Assembly: GCF_000376445.1 (NCBI RefSeq)
Contig: NZ_AQXI01000002.1
Span: 124,001 to 188,000 of the forward strand
Direction: 5' to 3'
Origin: Haladaptatus paucihalophilus DX253
GTDB taxonomy: Archaea; Halobacteriota; Halobacteria; Halobacteriales; Haladaptataceae
DNA: 64,000 nt
Each line of letters starts with the position of its first letter. The stretch's first letter is position 1. Below the pieces are notes generated by a model, which worked only from the letters and a program-made list of their open reading frames with translations, did no database searches and was not told the origin of the DNA. The translations under genes and the position numbers were made by a program. Shown here in pieces: positions 37,221 through 46,181 of this stretch.

Positions 37221-37649
37221 ATGGAATTATTCACGATGGAATCGATTTCACTTTCCGAGGCGAAGACGCTCATCGAAGCCGCAGAACAGAGAGCGAACGA
37301 GATAGAGAATCCGATGGTGATCACGGTTGCGAACGACGAAGGGAACCTCGTCGCCCAACATCGGATGGACGACGCGTGGCTCGCGTCGGTAAACATCTCG
37401 CGGAACAAAGCCTACACGGCCGCCGCGCTGGAGATGCCGACGCACGAACTGGCCGAAGCGTCGGAACCGGGGAACTCTCTCTACGGACTCCAGACGACGG
37501 ACGACAACCGAATCGTCGTCTTCGGCGGCGGTTATCCCCTCGAACGCGACGGCGAGGTCGTCGGTGCGTTCGGCGTTTCCGGCGGCGCAGTCGAACAGGA
37601 CCGCGAAGTCGCCGAGGCGGGCGTCGAGGAGTGGAACCGGAATAACTGA
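37221..37649 (+). CDS. GlcG/HbpS family protein
   Basis: 142 residues from MELFTMESISLSEAKTL. The family pattern is full-length: an N-terminal helix (TLIEAAEQRANEIENPM), a strand block VITVANDEGNLVAQHRMDD, SRNKAYTAAALEMPTHEL, and a closing VVGAFGVSGGAVEQDREVAEAG. Members include haem-binding HbpS and GlcG, found beside glycolate or diol catabolism genes, with unclear roles. A CTATACC box 30 bases upstream of ATG 37221 favours this start. It follows fdhA on the same strand after 203 bases. Confidence 0.82.
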   Translation: MELFTMESISLSEAKTLIEAAEQRANEIENPMVITVANDEGNLVAQHRMDDAWLASVNISRNKAYTAAALEMPTHELAEASEPGNSLYGLQTTDDNRIVVFGGGYPLERDGEVVGAFGVSGGAVEQDREVAEAGVEEWNRNN

Positions 37650-37705
37650 CGGGCAACCGCCGAGGCGGAGAGCGAACTTGTACTATTCGCTTTAATACCC
37701 GTGAG

Positions 37706-38701
37706 CTACGGCCGCGGGGCGGCCTTTTGGAGCGCCGCCTCGGCGATGTTGCCGCCGTAGTCGGCACACCGGGACAGCGAATCGATGCTCAGTCGAAGTT
37801 GCTGGGCTTGGTGTGGACCGAGGTCGCGGAGATGATCGTCGATAGCGCGGCCACGATGGTCGACTTCGGAAACCGCGTGGCGAGCCTCGTTCGCCAGCTG
37901 AACGGCGTTTTCACGGTCGTCGGCGAGGAGTGCCTCCGTGGCGGTCTCGATGATGCGTTCCGCCTCTTCGTGGAGTTCCACGACCGACGTCGATACGGGT
38001 TCGGGGACAGAATCGAGTTTGACGGAGACCTGACCGATTTTCGCCGCGTGGTCGGCGATGCGTTCGAGTTGGCGAGCGCCGGTGAAGAGGTCGAAACAGA
38101 CCTCCCGCGGGATGCCGAGTTCCTCGACCGCGGCGGGCGTTCGGAGCGTCTTTCGGAACAGTCGTGACACGACGAACCACAGTCTATCGACGTCGTCGTC
38201 GCGGTCGATGACGTCCCGCGCGAGAGCGTCGTCGCGCTCGGTGAGTGCACGTATCGCGTCTTTCAACATTTCGAGGGCGATGACGTGCATCCGCCCGACC
38301 GCGTTGGTGAGCGAAAACTGGGAGGAGTCGAAGAGCACTTGGACGACGAACGTTCTGTCCCTCTCTTTTATCACCTCGAAACCGGCGAGCGTCCGCGTGG
38401 CCGTGCGGATGGCGCGCCGATCGTCGGCCGTGATACGGCTGGTTTCGACCGTGATGACGTCGTACCCGCTCACGTACATGGCGATCACAGTGCGAACGAG
38501 TTCGTCACCGCCGCAACCGGTGCCGTCGAAGTGCCCTTCGAGGGCTTCGTCGCGGTGATTCGGCGTGAGGATGAGGGTGTACTCGTCCGGGTAGATGCCG
38601 AGCGCACTACCTTCCGATACCTCGTTCTCCGTCGCCCATCCCTTCGGAAGGGAAACGGTGTACGTCGACCCGCCCGTGATCTGCACTTTCCGTGTCTCCA
38701 T
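37706..38701 (-). CDS. AbrB-PhoU fusion, phosphate-uptake regulator family
   Basis: 331 residues from METRKVQITGGSTYTVSLPK (start 38701; the open frame extends further but is non-coding). An AbrB/SpoVT-type DNA-binding strand pair is followed by two PhoU-like helical repeats (from about residue 110 and 215, with LFTGARQLERIADHAAKIG). Archaeal PhoU-AbrB proteins regulate phosphate transport in several haloarchaea, but this copy has no pst genes nearby. Its position at the end of the betaine block may be coincidental. Confidence 0.82.
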   Translation of the reverse strand: METRKVQITGGSTYTVSLPKGWATENEVSEGSALGIYPDEYTLILTPNHRDEALEGHFDGTGCGGDELVRTVIAMYVSGYDVITVETSRITADDRRAIRTATRTLAGFEVIKERDRTFVVQVLFDSSQFSLTNAVGRMHVIALEMLKDAIRALTERDDALARDVIDRDDDVDRLWFVVSRLFRKTLRTPAAVEELGIPREVCFDLFTGARQLERIADHAAKIGQVSVKLDSVPEPVSTSVVELHEEAERIIETATEALLADDRENAVQLANEARHAVSEVDHRGRAIDDHLRDLGPHQAQQLRLSIDSLSRCADYGGNIAEAALQKAAPRP

Positions 38702-38723
38702 ATCCCCATACTCACAATAGAGA

Positions 38724-38765
38724 CTATAAAAACTTCCTAAAATATATATTCTATTGGAATATATA
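38724..38765 (-). promoter_or_regulatory. Promoter of the AbrB-PhoU gene with 9-bp inverted repeat
   Basis: On the minus strand TTTTTATAG (about 38724-38732) lies near 28 bases before the start at 38701. Upstream of it, TATATATTC (38743-38751) and GAATATATA (38757-38765) form a perfect inverted repeat with a 5-base centre. This is where an activator or autoregulator would bind. Confidence 0.5.
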
Positions 38766-39937
38766 GATATATGGCTATATCGGATGAGATATTTTGAGAC
38801 GTATTCGGTTTGGCTTTTCGTCGCATTTCGGCCATCTCTGTGGCGACTCTTCAAGAAGGAATCCCTGGGATGAATCGGTGACGTCGCGCATATTTCGGGC
38901 GAAGTTCGTTGATATAATCTGCGACGAACTATCGAATCACTGGCGTACGGTTTCCCCTCAACGGCGCACGCGTTGGGACGTAAACCGTTACGGGACCATC
39001 TGACAGCTGTGCGATGAGCGACCGATGGCTCCCATCAATTCGCTGAGTAGAACACGCTGCTCGCCGGGATTCTGTTCGTCGATATGGAATACAAATATCA
39101 ACGATATAAACCTCCAAAATGGGCTGCGGTGAACCGACTCTGGTCAAGTGGTTCAAAAGCATCCGAGTGGTTCGAGACGCCGCTGACGTCTCGACATTAC
39201 GAGAGAGCGAAGTTCTTTCGAACGACCAGGTGGCACTCGGTTTGTTCCGGCCTGTAGAAACAGTGGACCCATCACACCGCCATCGAACCTCCACCGTTTC
39301 TTGTAACTATCGAAGGAAACGCCGATGGATGCTCAGCGTTACAGTTCGGATGATTTTCCGTACGCGTGGCGTGATTAGCGCAGTTCGTGTGCTTTCTTCA
39401 CACGTCCCAGCGGGAACACGTGGCCGACGCCACTCGCCGCCGCGTGTATCAAAACGCGCACGTCGAAGCGATGAAGATGGCTATCGGGTGCCGCTGAACG
39501 AACGCACTTGGTCCGTGTTTCGTGGCGGGGAGAGCCGCACCCTGCAACCTGCTATAGTGCAGCGAAGGCGATAAACGATTTCGGCATGCAGTTGCTGTAA
39601 TTTCGTCGTCAAAAAAGCCAATCTATTCAGTTGGTGATGGTTTATCGACGAAACACGAGACTCTCGACCGACGTTCGGAAACCAACTACCCGAGACGACT
39701 TTCCCGTTTCCACGGTCGAGAGTACGACCGGCAAACCATTTCCTCCAGAGTGGAGGAACCCTCACAAACTACGGGACGCTTTTTCTCGGTTGATATAGCG
39801 TTATGAAATACATTGATTTTACATGATGCCCGTCCGGTTTCGAACTCACCGCCGACACCCGTCCATTACAGTAGTAATTCTGTAATGGAAGGCTCCGTTA
39901 CGGTCGTCGTTCTCGGCGCGAGCGGAGACGAGTATCG
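38766..39937. other. Gene-poor stretch with decayed coding debris
   Basis: About 1.2 kb without a convincing gene. Open frames in both directions have basic, unnatural composition for a haloarchaeon. Short acidic or helix-like fragments at 39325-39497 suggest a decayed gene. No terminal inverted repeats or transposase motifs were recognised. Confidence 0.5.
39325..39497 (+). pseudogene. Frameshifted gene debris
   Basis: ATG 39325 reads MDAQRYSSDDFPYAWRD then TAG. The next frame from about 39375 continues with protein-like helix sequence (REHVADATRRRVYQNAHVEA and MKMAIG) to TGA 39497. Together they look like a small gene broken by at least one frameshift. Family not recognised; may be a chance pattern. 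Confidence 0.25.
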
Positions 39938-40753
39938 TCAGATGAACTTCGGATGGTCCGCCTCGCGCTCCGCCATGTTGATGTTCACCTCGATGACGTT
40001 CGCCGCGTTCGTCACTTTCTCGACGATCATGTCGTGATACTCCGTTTCGTTCATCCGGTTAGTTGGACCGGAAACGCTCACCGCCCCGAGAACGCGACCG
40101 TTCCTGTCGAGTACCGGCGCGCCGATGGCTTTGAGACCCTCTATCTCCTCCTCGTCGTTGTACGCGTACCCTCGCTCTCGGATTTGTTCGAGTTCCGAAT
40201 CCAGTTCCTCTCGGTCGGTGATGGTGTTTTCCGTCTTACGAACCAGTCCGTAGCGGTCGACGATGGCGTCCACGCGCTCGGGCGGGAGCGACGCGAGAAT
40301 CGACTTCCCGGTCGCCGAGAAGTGGAGATAGTCCGGTTTCTGCAGTTTGCTCGTCTGATAGTTGCTCCCGACCGCTTTCTCGCCTCGCACCTTGTACAGG
40401 TTCACGCTGAGACCGTGCTGTTCGGTTGCGAGGTGGGCGTACTCCCCCGTTTCGTCGGCCAAACTTTCGATTTCGGGTTTTCCGATGCTGTACAGTTTGT
40501 TCTGGTTGCGAACGTACTCGCCGAGGAGGAGGAACTGCAACGACAGCGAGTAGGTGTTTCCCTCCTGGACGACGAACTTGTTCTCCCGAAGCGTCGTGAG
40601 GTGATTGTAGACGGCACTTTTCGACATCCCGAGATGGTCGGCGAGCTCCGTGACGCGCGCGCCGTCCAACTCCTCCAGCGCCTGAATCACGTCGAACGCC
40701 CGCGTGACCGTCTTTAGGGTCCGCGACGAGCCGGTTTCGGTGGAATCTGCCAT
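39938..40753 (-). CDS. IclR family transcriptional regulator
   Basis: 271 residues from MADSTETGSSRTLKTV (start 40753). N-terminal winged helix (AFDVIQALEELDGARVTELA, then LGMSKSAVYNHLTTL) and C-terminal IclR effector domain with HFSATGKSILASLPPERVD and AIGAPVLDRNGRVLGAVSVSG. A TTTTATC box on the minus strand lies about 28 bases upstream, giving a leaderless message. It sits between the betaine block and the amidohydrolase/ABC block and could control either. IclR proteins usually sense small acids. Confidence 0.9.
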   Translation of the reverse strand: MADSTETGSSRTLKTVTRAFDVIQALEELDGARVTELADHLGMSKSAVYNHLTTLRENKFVVQEGNTYSLSLQFLLLGEYVRNQNKLYSIGKPEIESLADETGEYAHLATEQHGLSVNLYKVRGEKAVGSNYQTSKLQKPDYLHFSATGKSILASLPPERVDAIVDRYGLVRKTENTITDREELDSELEQIRERGYAYNDEEEIEGLKAIGAPVLDRNGRVLGAVSVSGPTNRMNETEYHDMIVEKVTNAANVIEVNINMAEREADHPKFI

Positions 40754-41278
40754 GCTAACCGATACCAAATAGAGCGATAAAAGCGTTTGTATATGGAGCA
40801 AAGATTTCCGAGGCTTCGAACCGATAGCCGTCGTCGGGGTCGAAATCGACAGACGACCCGTCCGATTCTCGAAGCCCTCAATTTCGGCTCGAACGGCCGA
40901 TATCGGTGTCACGGCAGCTCATCATTTTTGAGCTTGCGTTCAAAATACGTGCAAATTGACTGTGGACATTTAGGCCGTTCACGAGTTGTGTTACCCATTA
41001 TCTGAAACGGATAATGCTATCCGGTCGAAAATGCGCGTTTCACGCCCTGTATGGTTAATGATGAAGCTAGCTCCTGTTCTCAATAGGTATAACGACCGAA
41101 GCGACGAGAGAAGGGACAGAAATCGGTCGAAAATCGCTGAATCAAGGGCTGTTGTGTGGACAAAGCGTACTTCGCCGCGGAGGATATTCAAACGAGAATC
41201 CCGCTGATGACGAGCTGAAACGCTCGATTCTCGGTCTTCTAGCCAAGAACAGTCCGATTTGCTCGTTCGAGAACGCCG
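40754..41278. other. Gap between the IclR gene and the amidohydrolase gene
   Basis: 525 bases. The left end carries the IclR promoter (GATAAAAG at about 40776-40783). A small inverted repeat CATTATC-N7-GATAATG lies at 40996-41016. The plus strand near 41180-41260 reads a short helix-like stretch (DELKRSILGLLAKNSP) without a credible start, possibly debris. No gene supported. Confidence 0.4.
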
Positions 41279-42535
41279 TTATTCGTCAGCGTCGGCGAGT
41301 CGCGTTAGCGCACCCGCGAGGACGCGCGTCGATGCGGCACAATCCTCCCACTCGGTCCACTCCAGCGGATTGTGTGAAATGCCGTCACGTGACGGGGCGA
41401 AAAGTAGGCCTGCATCCGTGACATTCGCAACGTGCATGGTGTCGTGGGCGGCACCCGAGTGCAGGGACAACGTGTCGATGTTCGCGGTCTCCCCGGCGGC
41501 TTCCAGCGCGGTGCGACACCGGTCGCTCATCGGAACGGGGTGGCGGTTCCACGGCCGCTCGAACGCAGTCGTCACGTCGCGCTCGGTTTCGATGCGGTCG
41601 AGGCTCCGCTTCGCTCGGTCCACGACGTACTCGATGGACTCCTGTTCGATGTCGCGGACATCGAGGGTCAGTTCCGCCCGTCCCGGAATGACGTTCGGTG
41701 CGCCCGGTCCCACGTCGAGTTTGCCGACGGTGGCGACCGCCGTGTCCGATTCGGCTTCGACGCGCTCACGCGCGGCGCGTTCGACGTCGAGAACGAACTC
41801 GCTCGCCCCCGCAAGGGCGTCCGACCGGTCGTCCATCAGCGTCGATCCCGCGTGGTTCGCTTCGCCGGTGATTTCGATGGCACACCGGGAGAGTCCCGTT
41901 ATCGTCGTCACGATTCCGGCGGGGATACCCGCGTCTTCGAGGCGCTCGCTCTGTTCGATGTGGAGTTCGAGCCACGCGTGCCACTCGTCGGCGGCCACGC
42001 GCCCCTCGCCGAGAAAGCCGATGTCGTCGAGGGCGGCTTCGAGCGTCACGCCGGATTCGTCTTCGAGCGCGAGCGCCGTTTCGAGGCTCATCTCCCCGGC
42101 GGCGACGGCGGAACCGAGCAACCCGCCGTCGAACCGCTGGCCCTCCTCCTCGGTGAAACAGACGACCTCGACCGGCCGCGCCGGTTCGACGCCCGCGTCT
42201 TGCATCGCCCGAACCGCTTCCAGCGCGGAGTAGACACCGAGCGGGCCGTCGAAGATGCCGCCCTCCGGGACCGAATCGAGGTGGCTCCCGGCGGCGACCG
42301 CGGCCGCGTCGAGGTCCGCGCTCTCGGGCGTCCACCGGCCGACGATGTTTCCAACGCCGTCCACGCGAACGTCGAGACCGGCGTCCCGCAATCGCTCGCA
42401 AAAATACTCTCTTGCCTCCCTGTCCGCCTCGGTTCCGGTGAGGACGGTTCGACCGTGACCGTTTTCGACCGCGACCGACCCGAACGCCGCGTTGGCCTCG
42501 ATGTCACGTCGTAGCCGTTGCTCGCGTACCTGCAT
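41279..42535 (-). CDS. M20-type Zn-dependent amidohydrolase (hydantoinase/carbamoylase family)
   Basis: 418 residues from MQVREQRLRRDIEANAAFG. Metal-site parts of the AmaB/HyuC/allantoate-amidohydrolase branch: GSHLDSVPEGGIFDGPLGVY (about residues 79-98), EEEGQRFDGGLLGS (about 127), HIEQSERLEDAGIP and, near the end, LHSGAAHDTMHVANVTDAG. It hydrolyses N-carbamoyl amino acids or ureido compounds. The divergent ABC importer next door may bring in its substrate. A link to sarcosine through N-carbamoylsarcosine is possible but not shown by sequence. Confidence 0.85.
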   Translation of the reverse strand: MQVREQRLRRDIEANAAFGSVAVENGHGRTVLTGTEADREAREYFCERLRDAGLDVRVDGVGNIVGRWTPESADLDAAAVAAGSHLDSVPEGGIFDGPLGVYSALEAVRAMQDAGVEPARPVEVVCFTEEEGQRFDGGLLGSAVAAGEMSLETALALEDESGVTLEAALDDIGFLGEGRVAADEWHAWLELHIEQSERLEDAGIPAGIVTTITGLSRCAIEITGEANHAGSTLMDDRSDALAGASEFVLDVERAARERVEAESDTAVATVGKLDVGPGAPNVIPGRAELTLDVRDIEQESIEYVVDRAKRSLDRIETERDVTTAFERPWNRHPVPMSDRCRTALEAAGETANIDTLSLHSGAAHDTMHVANVTDAGLLFAPSRDGISHNPLEWTEWEDCAASTRVLAGALTRLADADE

Positions 42536-42658
42536 GCGTACCAAGGCAACGTGGCCCACCCGCCTATTTGACTGTTTCCCAATCAGGCATTCGACTTACA
42601 GGTTTGACGCCCGGTTTCACTTCAGAAATCCAACTATCGTGTCGGTTTTTTCATAATC

Positions 42659-42664
42659 TTTATC
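42659..42664 (+). promoter_or_regulatory. TATA box of the ABC importer operon
   Basis: TTTATC is centred about 27 bases before ATG 42689. It supports that ATG rather than the upstream GTG at 42677 as the start. Confidence 0.45.
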
Positions 42665-42688
42665 ACGGACGGTTGAGTGCGCTATTCT

Positions 42689-44314
42689 ATGCCAAGCGAT
42701 AGCAATAGCCGCAAGAATGAAAATAATAGCGATACGGCCGGTCACGGACGCGTCGACCGCCGGGCGTTCCTCGCCGCGACGGCGGCCGGTGTTCCCGTCG
42801 CGCTCGCCGGCTGTCTCGGTGGCGGCGACTCGGACGACTCCGGCGGCGGAAACGGGGACGGAAACGCGAAGATGGGCGGCACGCTCCAGTGGGGCGGTGC
42901 CGTGCCCGTGCAGGGACTCGACCCTCACCTCGAAAGCGCAGCCGCGACCAACCGCGTGCTCGAAAACATCACCGAGCCCCTCATCCGGTTGGCTCCCGAC
43001 TACTCGCTGAAACCCCATCTCGCGAAGGACTGGACGACCTCCGACGACAACACGAAACTGGAGTTCACCCTCCAGAAGGGAGTGAAATTCCACGACGGCA
43101 GCGAGATGACGTCCAAAGACGTTCTCGCGACCTACAAGCGGATTGCGAACGGCGAGTACCTCGCCACCGGGTTCTTCGACTTCGTGGACTCGATGGACAA
43201 CCCCGACGACCAGACGTTCGTCGTGCAGTTGTCCGAACCGTTCGCGCCGTTCCTCTCGCGGATGTCGACCGGGGAGATGCACATCGTCCCCGAGAAACAA
43301 GCACAGAAGAAGAAGATCAAGGAACCCATCGGAACGGGGCCGTACCAGTTCGAGAGCCACGAGGTGGAGACGTCGTTCACGATGACGAAGTTCGACGACT
43401 ACTGGAACGCCAACGACGAGAACGGGCCCTTCCTCGACAAAATCGTCAAGAGCGAGATTACGGACCCCAACGTTCGACTGCAGTCGTTCCGCGCGGGCGA
43501 GTACGATTTCGTCAACGGCGTCCCGCCGAAGGACGTCGAATCGCTCAAGAACGATTCGTCCGTCCGCTTCGAAAAGCAGTTCCCGAAGGCGCTCGTCTAC
43601 CTCGGGTTGAACTGCAACAAGAAGCCGTTCGACGACAAACACGCCCGCCTCGCGCTCGATTACGCGCTCGACAAGGAGAAGATCAGCGAGGCGGCGCTCT
43701 ACGGCACCGGCAAGACGACGGCGACGCCCGCCGCGCCCGGCAGCAAGTGGGTGAACCCCGACATCAAACCGCGTCCGCGTGACCTCGACAAGGCCAGAGA
43801 ACACCTGAAGAAGGCGGGCATGCCCGACGGATTCTCGGTTTCGTTCAAGATTCCGCAATCCTACCCGACGCAGGTGCAGGGTGCGAAGGTCATCTCGGAC
43901 CAAGCGTCCGAGGTCGGCATCAACCTCAACATCCAGAAAATCACGTGGAGTACGTGGCTCTCTGACGTCTACAGCAAGCAGAACTTCGAGGCGACGACCA
44001 GTTCGTACCTCGCGCTGACCTACCCGGACGTGTCGTTCTACAAGTTCCTCCACCCCGACGGCGCGTTCTTCTTCACCGGCTGGAACAACGACGAATACAA
44101 CAAACTCGTCGAGAAGGCCCGCCACATGTACGACGAGGACAAGCGCGCCGAACTGTACCACGAGGCGACCGAAATCCTCCACGAGGACCGCGCGGGGCAC
44201 CTCCTGCTCTGGTGGCAGGCGAACCTGTACGCCGGTTCGACCGACTACAAAGGAAAAATCGGCACGCCGGACGGCTCGACGCTTCGGTTCGACGACAACT
44301 GGCTCGACGGATAA
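42689..44314 (+). CDS. ABC transporter substrate-binding lipoprotein (peptide/nickel/opine family)
   Basis: 541 residues. Tat-type signal DRRAFLAATAAGVPVALAGC ends in a lipobox cysteine at about residue 36, followed by a Gly/Asp linker typical of haloarchaeal surface lipoproteins. The mature part is an SBP_bac_5 protein: VQGLDPHLESAAATNRVLEN, then LEFTLQKGVKFHDGSEMTSK (about residue 120) and FFFTGWNNDEYNKLV. It captures peptides or other polar compounds outside the cell. First gene of the operon with two permeases and a fused ATPase. Confidence 0.9.
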   Translation: MPSDSNSRKNENNSDTAGHGRVDRRAFLAATAAGVPVALAGCLGGGDSDDSGGGNGDGNAKMGGTLQWGGAVPVQGLDPHLESAAATNRVLENITEPLIRLAPDYSLKPHLAKDWTTSDDNTKLEFTLQKGVKFHDGSEMTSKDVLATYKRIANGEYLATGFFDFVDSMDNPDDQTFVVQLSEPFAPFLSRMSTGEMHIVPEKQAQKKKIKEPIGTGPYQFESHEVETSFTMTKFDDYWNANDENGPFLDKIVKSEITDPNVRLQSFRAGEYDFVNGVPPKDVESLKNDSSVRFEKQFPKALVYLGLNCNKKPFDDKHARLALDYALDKEKISEAALYGTGKTTATPAAPGSKWVNPDIKPRPRDLDKAREHLKKAGMPDGFSVSFKIPQSYPTQVQGAKVISDQASEVGINLNIQKITWSTWLSDVYSKQNFEATTSSYLALTYPDVSFYKFLHPDGAFFFTGWNNDEYNKLVEKARHMYDEDKRAELYHEATEILHEDRAGHLLLWWQANLYAGSTDYKGKIGTPDGSTLRFDDNWLDG

Positions 44315-44328
44315 CTCGGTGACCCACC

Positions 44329-45288
44329 ATGTCAATGTCTAATTATCTACTGAGGCGGTTGGGGTTCATGGTGCTAACCCTCCTGTTCGTGACGATGATC
44401 ACGTTCATCGTGACGACGATTCTTCCGGGGGACGTCGCGTTGCTCATCCTCGGGCCGAACGCCACCGACAAGTCGATTCAGGCGCTCCAAGCACAGATGG
44501 GGCTCGACAAGCCGTTGTACGTCCAATACGTGGACTGGGTGTTCGGACTCGTTCAGGGCGACATGGGAACGTCGCTCCGCTTCGGCGACCCGGTCATGGC
44601 GCTCATCATGGAGAAACTCCCGAAGTCGCTCCTCCTCGCCGGAGCGGCGACGCTCATCGCGGTCGTCTTGGCGCTGCCGCTCGGCGTCATCGCCGCGGTG
44701 AAACAGAACGAGCTTCCGGACCTGTTCGCGTCGATGTTCGGGTTCATCGGCGTCTCCATCCCCATCTTCCTGTGGGGGCTGGTGTTCATCCTCGTCTTCG
44801 CCGTCTGGCTGAACATCTTCCCGACGGGGGGCTACGTCCCGCCGAGCGAGGACCCGGTGGGAACGCTGACCCACCTCGTCCTCCCGGCGTCGGCGATGGG
44901 ATTCGCCCTCACCGCCTACATCATGCGGATGACCCGCTCGTCGATGCTCGAAGTCATGTCCGAAGAGTACATCAAACTGGCGCGCTCGAAGGGGATGACC
45001 CAGCGGGTCATCGTCCTCAAGCACGCGCTCCGGAACGCCATCATCCCAGTCATCACGGTCATCGCGTTCCAGTTCAGCTACGCGTTCGGCGGCGTCGTCG
45101 TGCTGGAACAGGTATTCTTCTGGCCGGGTATCGGCAGGCTGACGCTGACCGCCATCCAGAGTCGCGACATCCCCCTGTTGCAGGGCTGTATCGTCGTCGT
45201 CGCGCTGATGTACATGCTCTCGAACCTCGCGGCCGACATCCTCTACGGCTACTTCGACCCGCGGATTCGCTACGGAGGTGACGAATAA
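44329..45288 (+). CDS. dppB: ABC transporter permease, DppB type
   Basis: 319 residues, six membrane helices, N-terminus MSNYLLRRLGFMVLTLLFVT and the family GLDKPLYVQYVDW loop. The EAA-type coupling loop is SEEYIKLARSKGMTQRVIVL (about residue 215). It forms the channel with the DppC partner. The stop overlaps the next start (TAATG). Confidence 0.92.
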   Translation: MSMSNYLLRRLGFMVLTLLFVTMITFIVTTILPGDVALLILGPNATDKSIQALQAQMGLDKPLYVQYVDWVFGLVQGDMGTSLRFGDPVMALIMEKLPKSLLLAGAATLIAVVLALPLGVIAAVKQNELPDLFASMFGFIGVSIPIFLWGLVFILVFAVWLNIFPTGGYVPPSEDPVGTLTHLVLPASAMGFALTAYIMRMTRSSMLEVMSEEYIKLARSKGMTQRVIVLKHALRNAIIPVITVIAFQFSYAFGGVVVLEQVFFWPGIGRLTLTAIQSRDIPLLQGCIVVVALMYMLSNLAADILYGYFDPRIRYGGDE

Positions 45289-46181
45289 TGGCGACCTCGA
45301 CGTCGAACTCGAATTCGACGGCCACGTCCGCGCGGATAGAACGCTTCCAGCGATTCGCGCGGCAGTTCAGGAACAACACCAAGGCGATGATAGGCCTCGT
45401 CATCGTCGTCTCCCTCGTCGTGGTGGCGATTTTCGCGCCGTTCATCGCGCCGTACTCGATTTCACACACGTCGGTCGCCGACCGAACGCAATCGCCGTCG
45501 ATGGACCACCCGTTCGGAACCGACGACCTCGGCCGTGACATCTTCAGCCGCGTCGTGATGGGCAGTCGGATTTCGCTGAAAGTCGGCTTCGGTGCCATCA
45601 CCGGCGCGCTCCTCATCGGAACGATAATCGGACTGGTGTCCGGGTACTACGGCGGCATCATCGACGAGTTGCTGATGCGGTTCATGGACGCCGCGATGTC
45701 CTTCCCGCCCATCCTGCTCGCGTTGACGTTGATGGTCGTCCTCGGCCCCGAACTCACGAACGTCATCATCGCGCTGGCGTTCGTCTACACGCCGTACATC
45801 GCTCGCGTCGCCCGGAGCGCGACGCTCTCGGAGCGAAACGAGGCGTACGTCGAGTCGGCCATCGCCCGCGGCGAGAGCAATTCGCACATCATCTTCCGCG
45901 AGGTGCTGCCGAACTGTTCGGCCCCGCTGCTCGTGCAGGGGTCGCTGAACATCGCCTTCGCCATGCTCGCGGAGGCGAGCCTGTCGTTCCTCGGCCTCGG
46001 CGCGCAACCGCCGACGCCGTCGTGGGGACTGATGATAAACAACGGGAGCGGGTTCATGCAAACCGCGCCGTGGATCATCATCTTCCCCGGTATCGCCATC
46101 GCCGTCACCGTCATCGGGTTCAACCTGCTCGGCGACGGCCTGAGAGACGTGCTCGACCCCAAGGTGGATTCGATAGAATGA
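45288..46181 (+). CDS. dppC: ABC transporter permease, DppC type
   Basis: 297 residues, six membrane helices. The conserved HPFGTDDLGRDIFSRVVMGS (about residue 77) and the coupling loop NEAYVESAIARGESNSHIIF are diagnostic of DppC/OppC. Its last bases overlap the ATPase start by four (ATGA). Confidence 0.92.
   Translation: MATSTSNSNSTATSARIERFQRFARQFRNNTKAMIGLVIVVSLVVVAIFAPFIAPYSISHTSVADRTQSPSMDHPFGTDDLGRDIFSRVVMGSRISLKVGFGAITGALLIGTIIGLVSGYYGGIIDELLMRFMDAAMSFPPILLALTLMVVLGPELTNVIIALAFVYTPYIARVARSATLSERNEAYVESAIARGESNSHIIFREVLPNCSAPLLVQGSLNIAFAMLAEASLSFLGLGAQPPTPSWGLMINNGSGFMQTAPWIIIFPGIAIAVTVIGFNLLGDGLRDVLDPKVDSIE

Noticed and set aside
39481-39765. Minus-strand frame considered as a transposase remnant
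   Set aside because: No DDE, HUH or zinc-finger motif and no flanking inverted repeats or target duplication could be found.
42617-44335. 572-codon minus-strand frame opposite the substrate-binding lipoprotein
   Set aside because: Antisense shadow; the plus strand carries a signal peptide, lipobox and SBP_bac_5 motifs.
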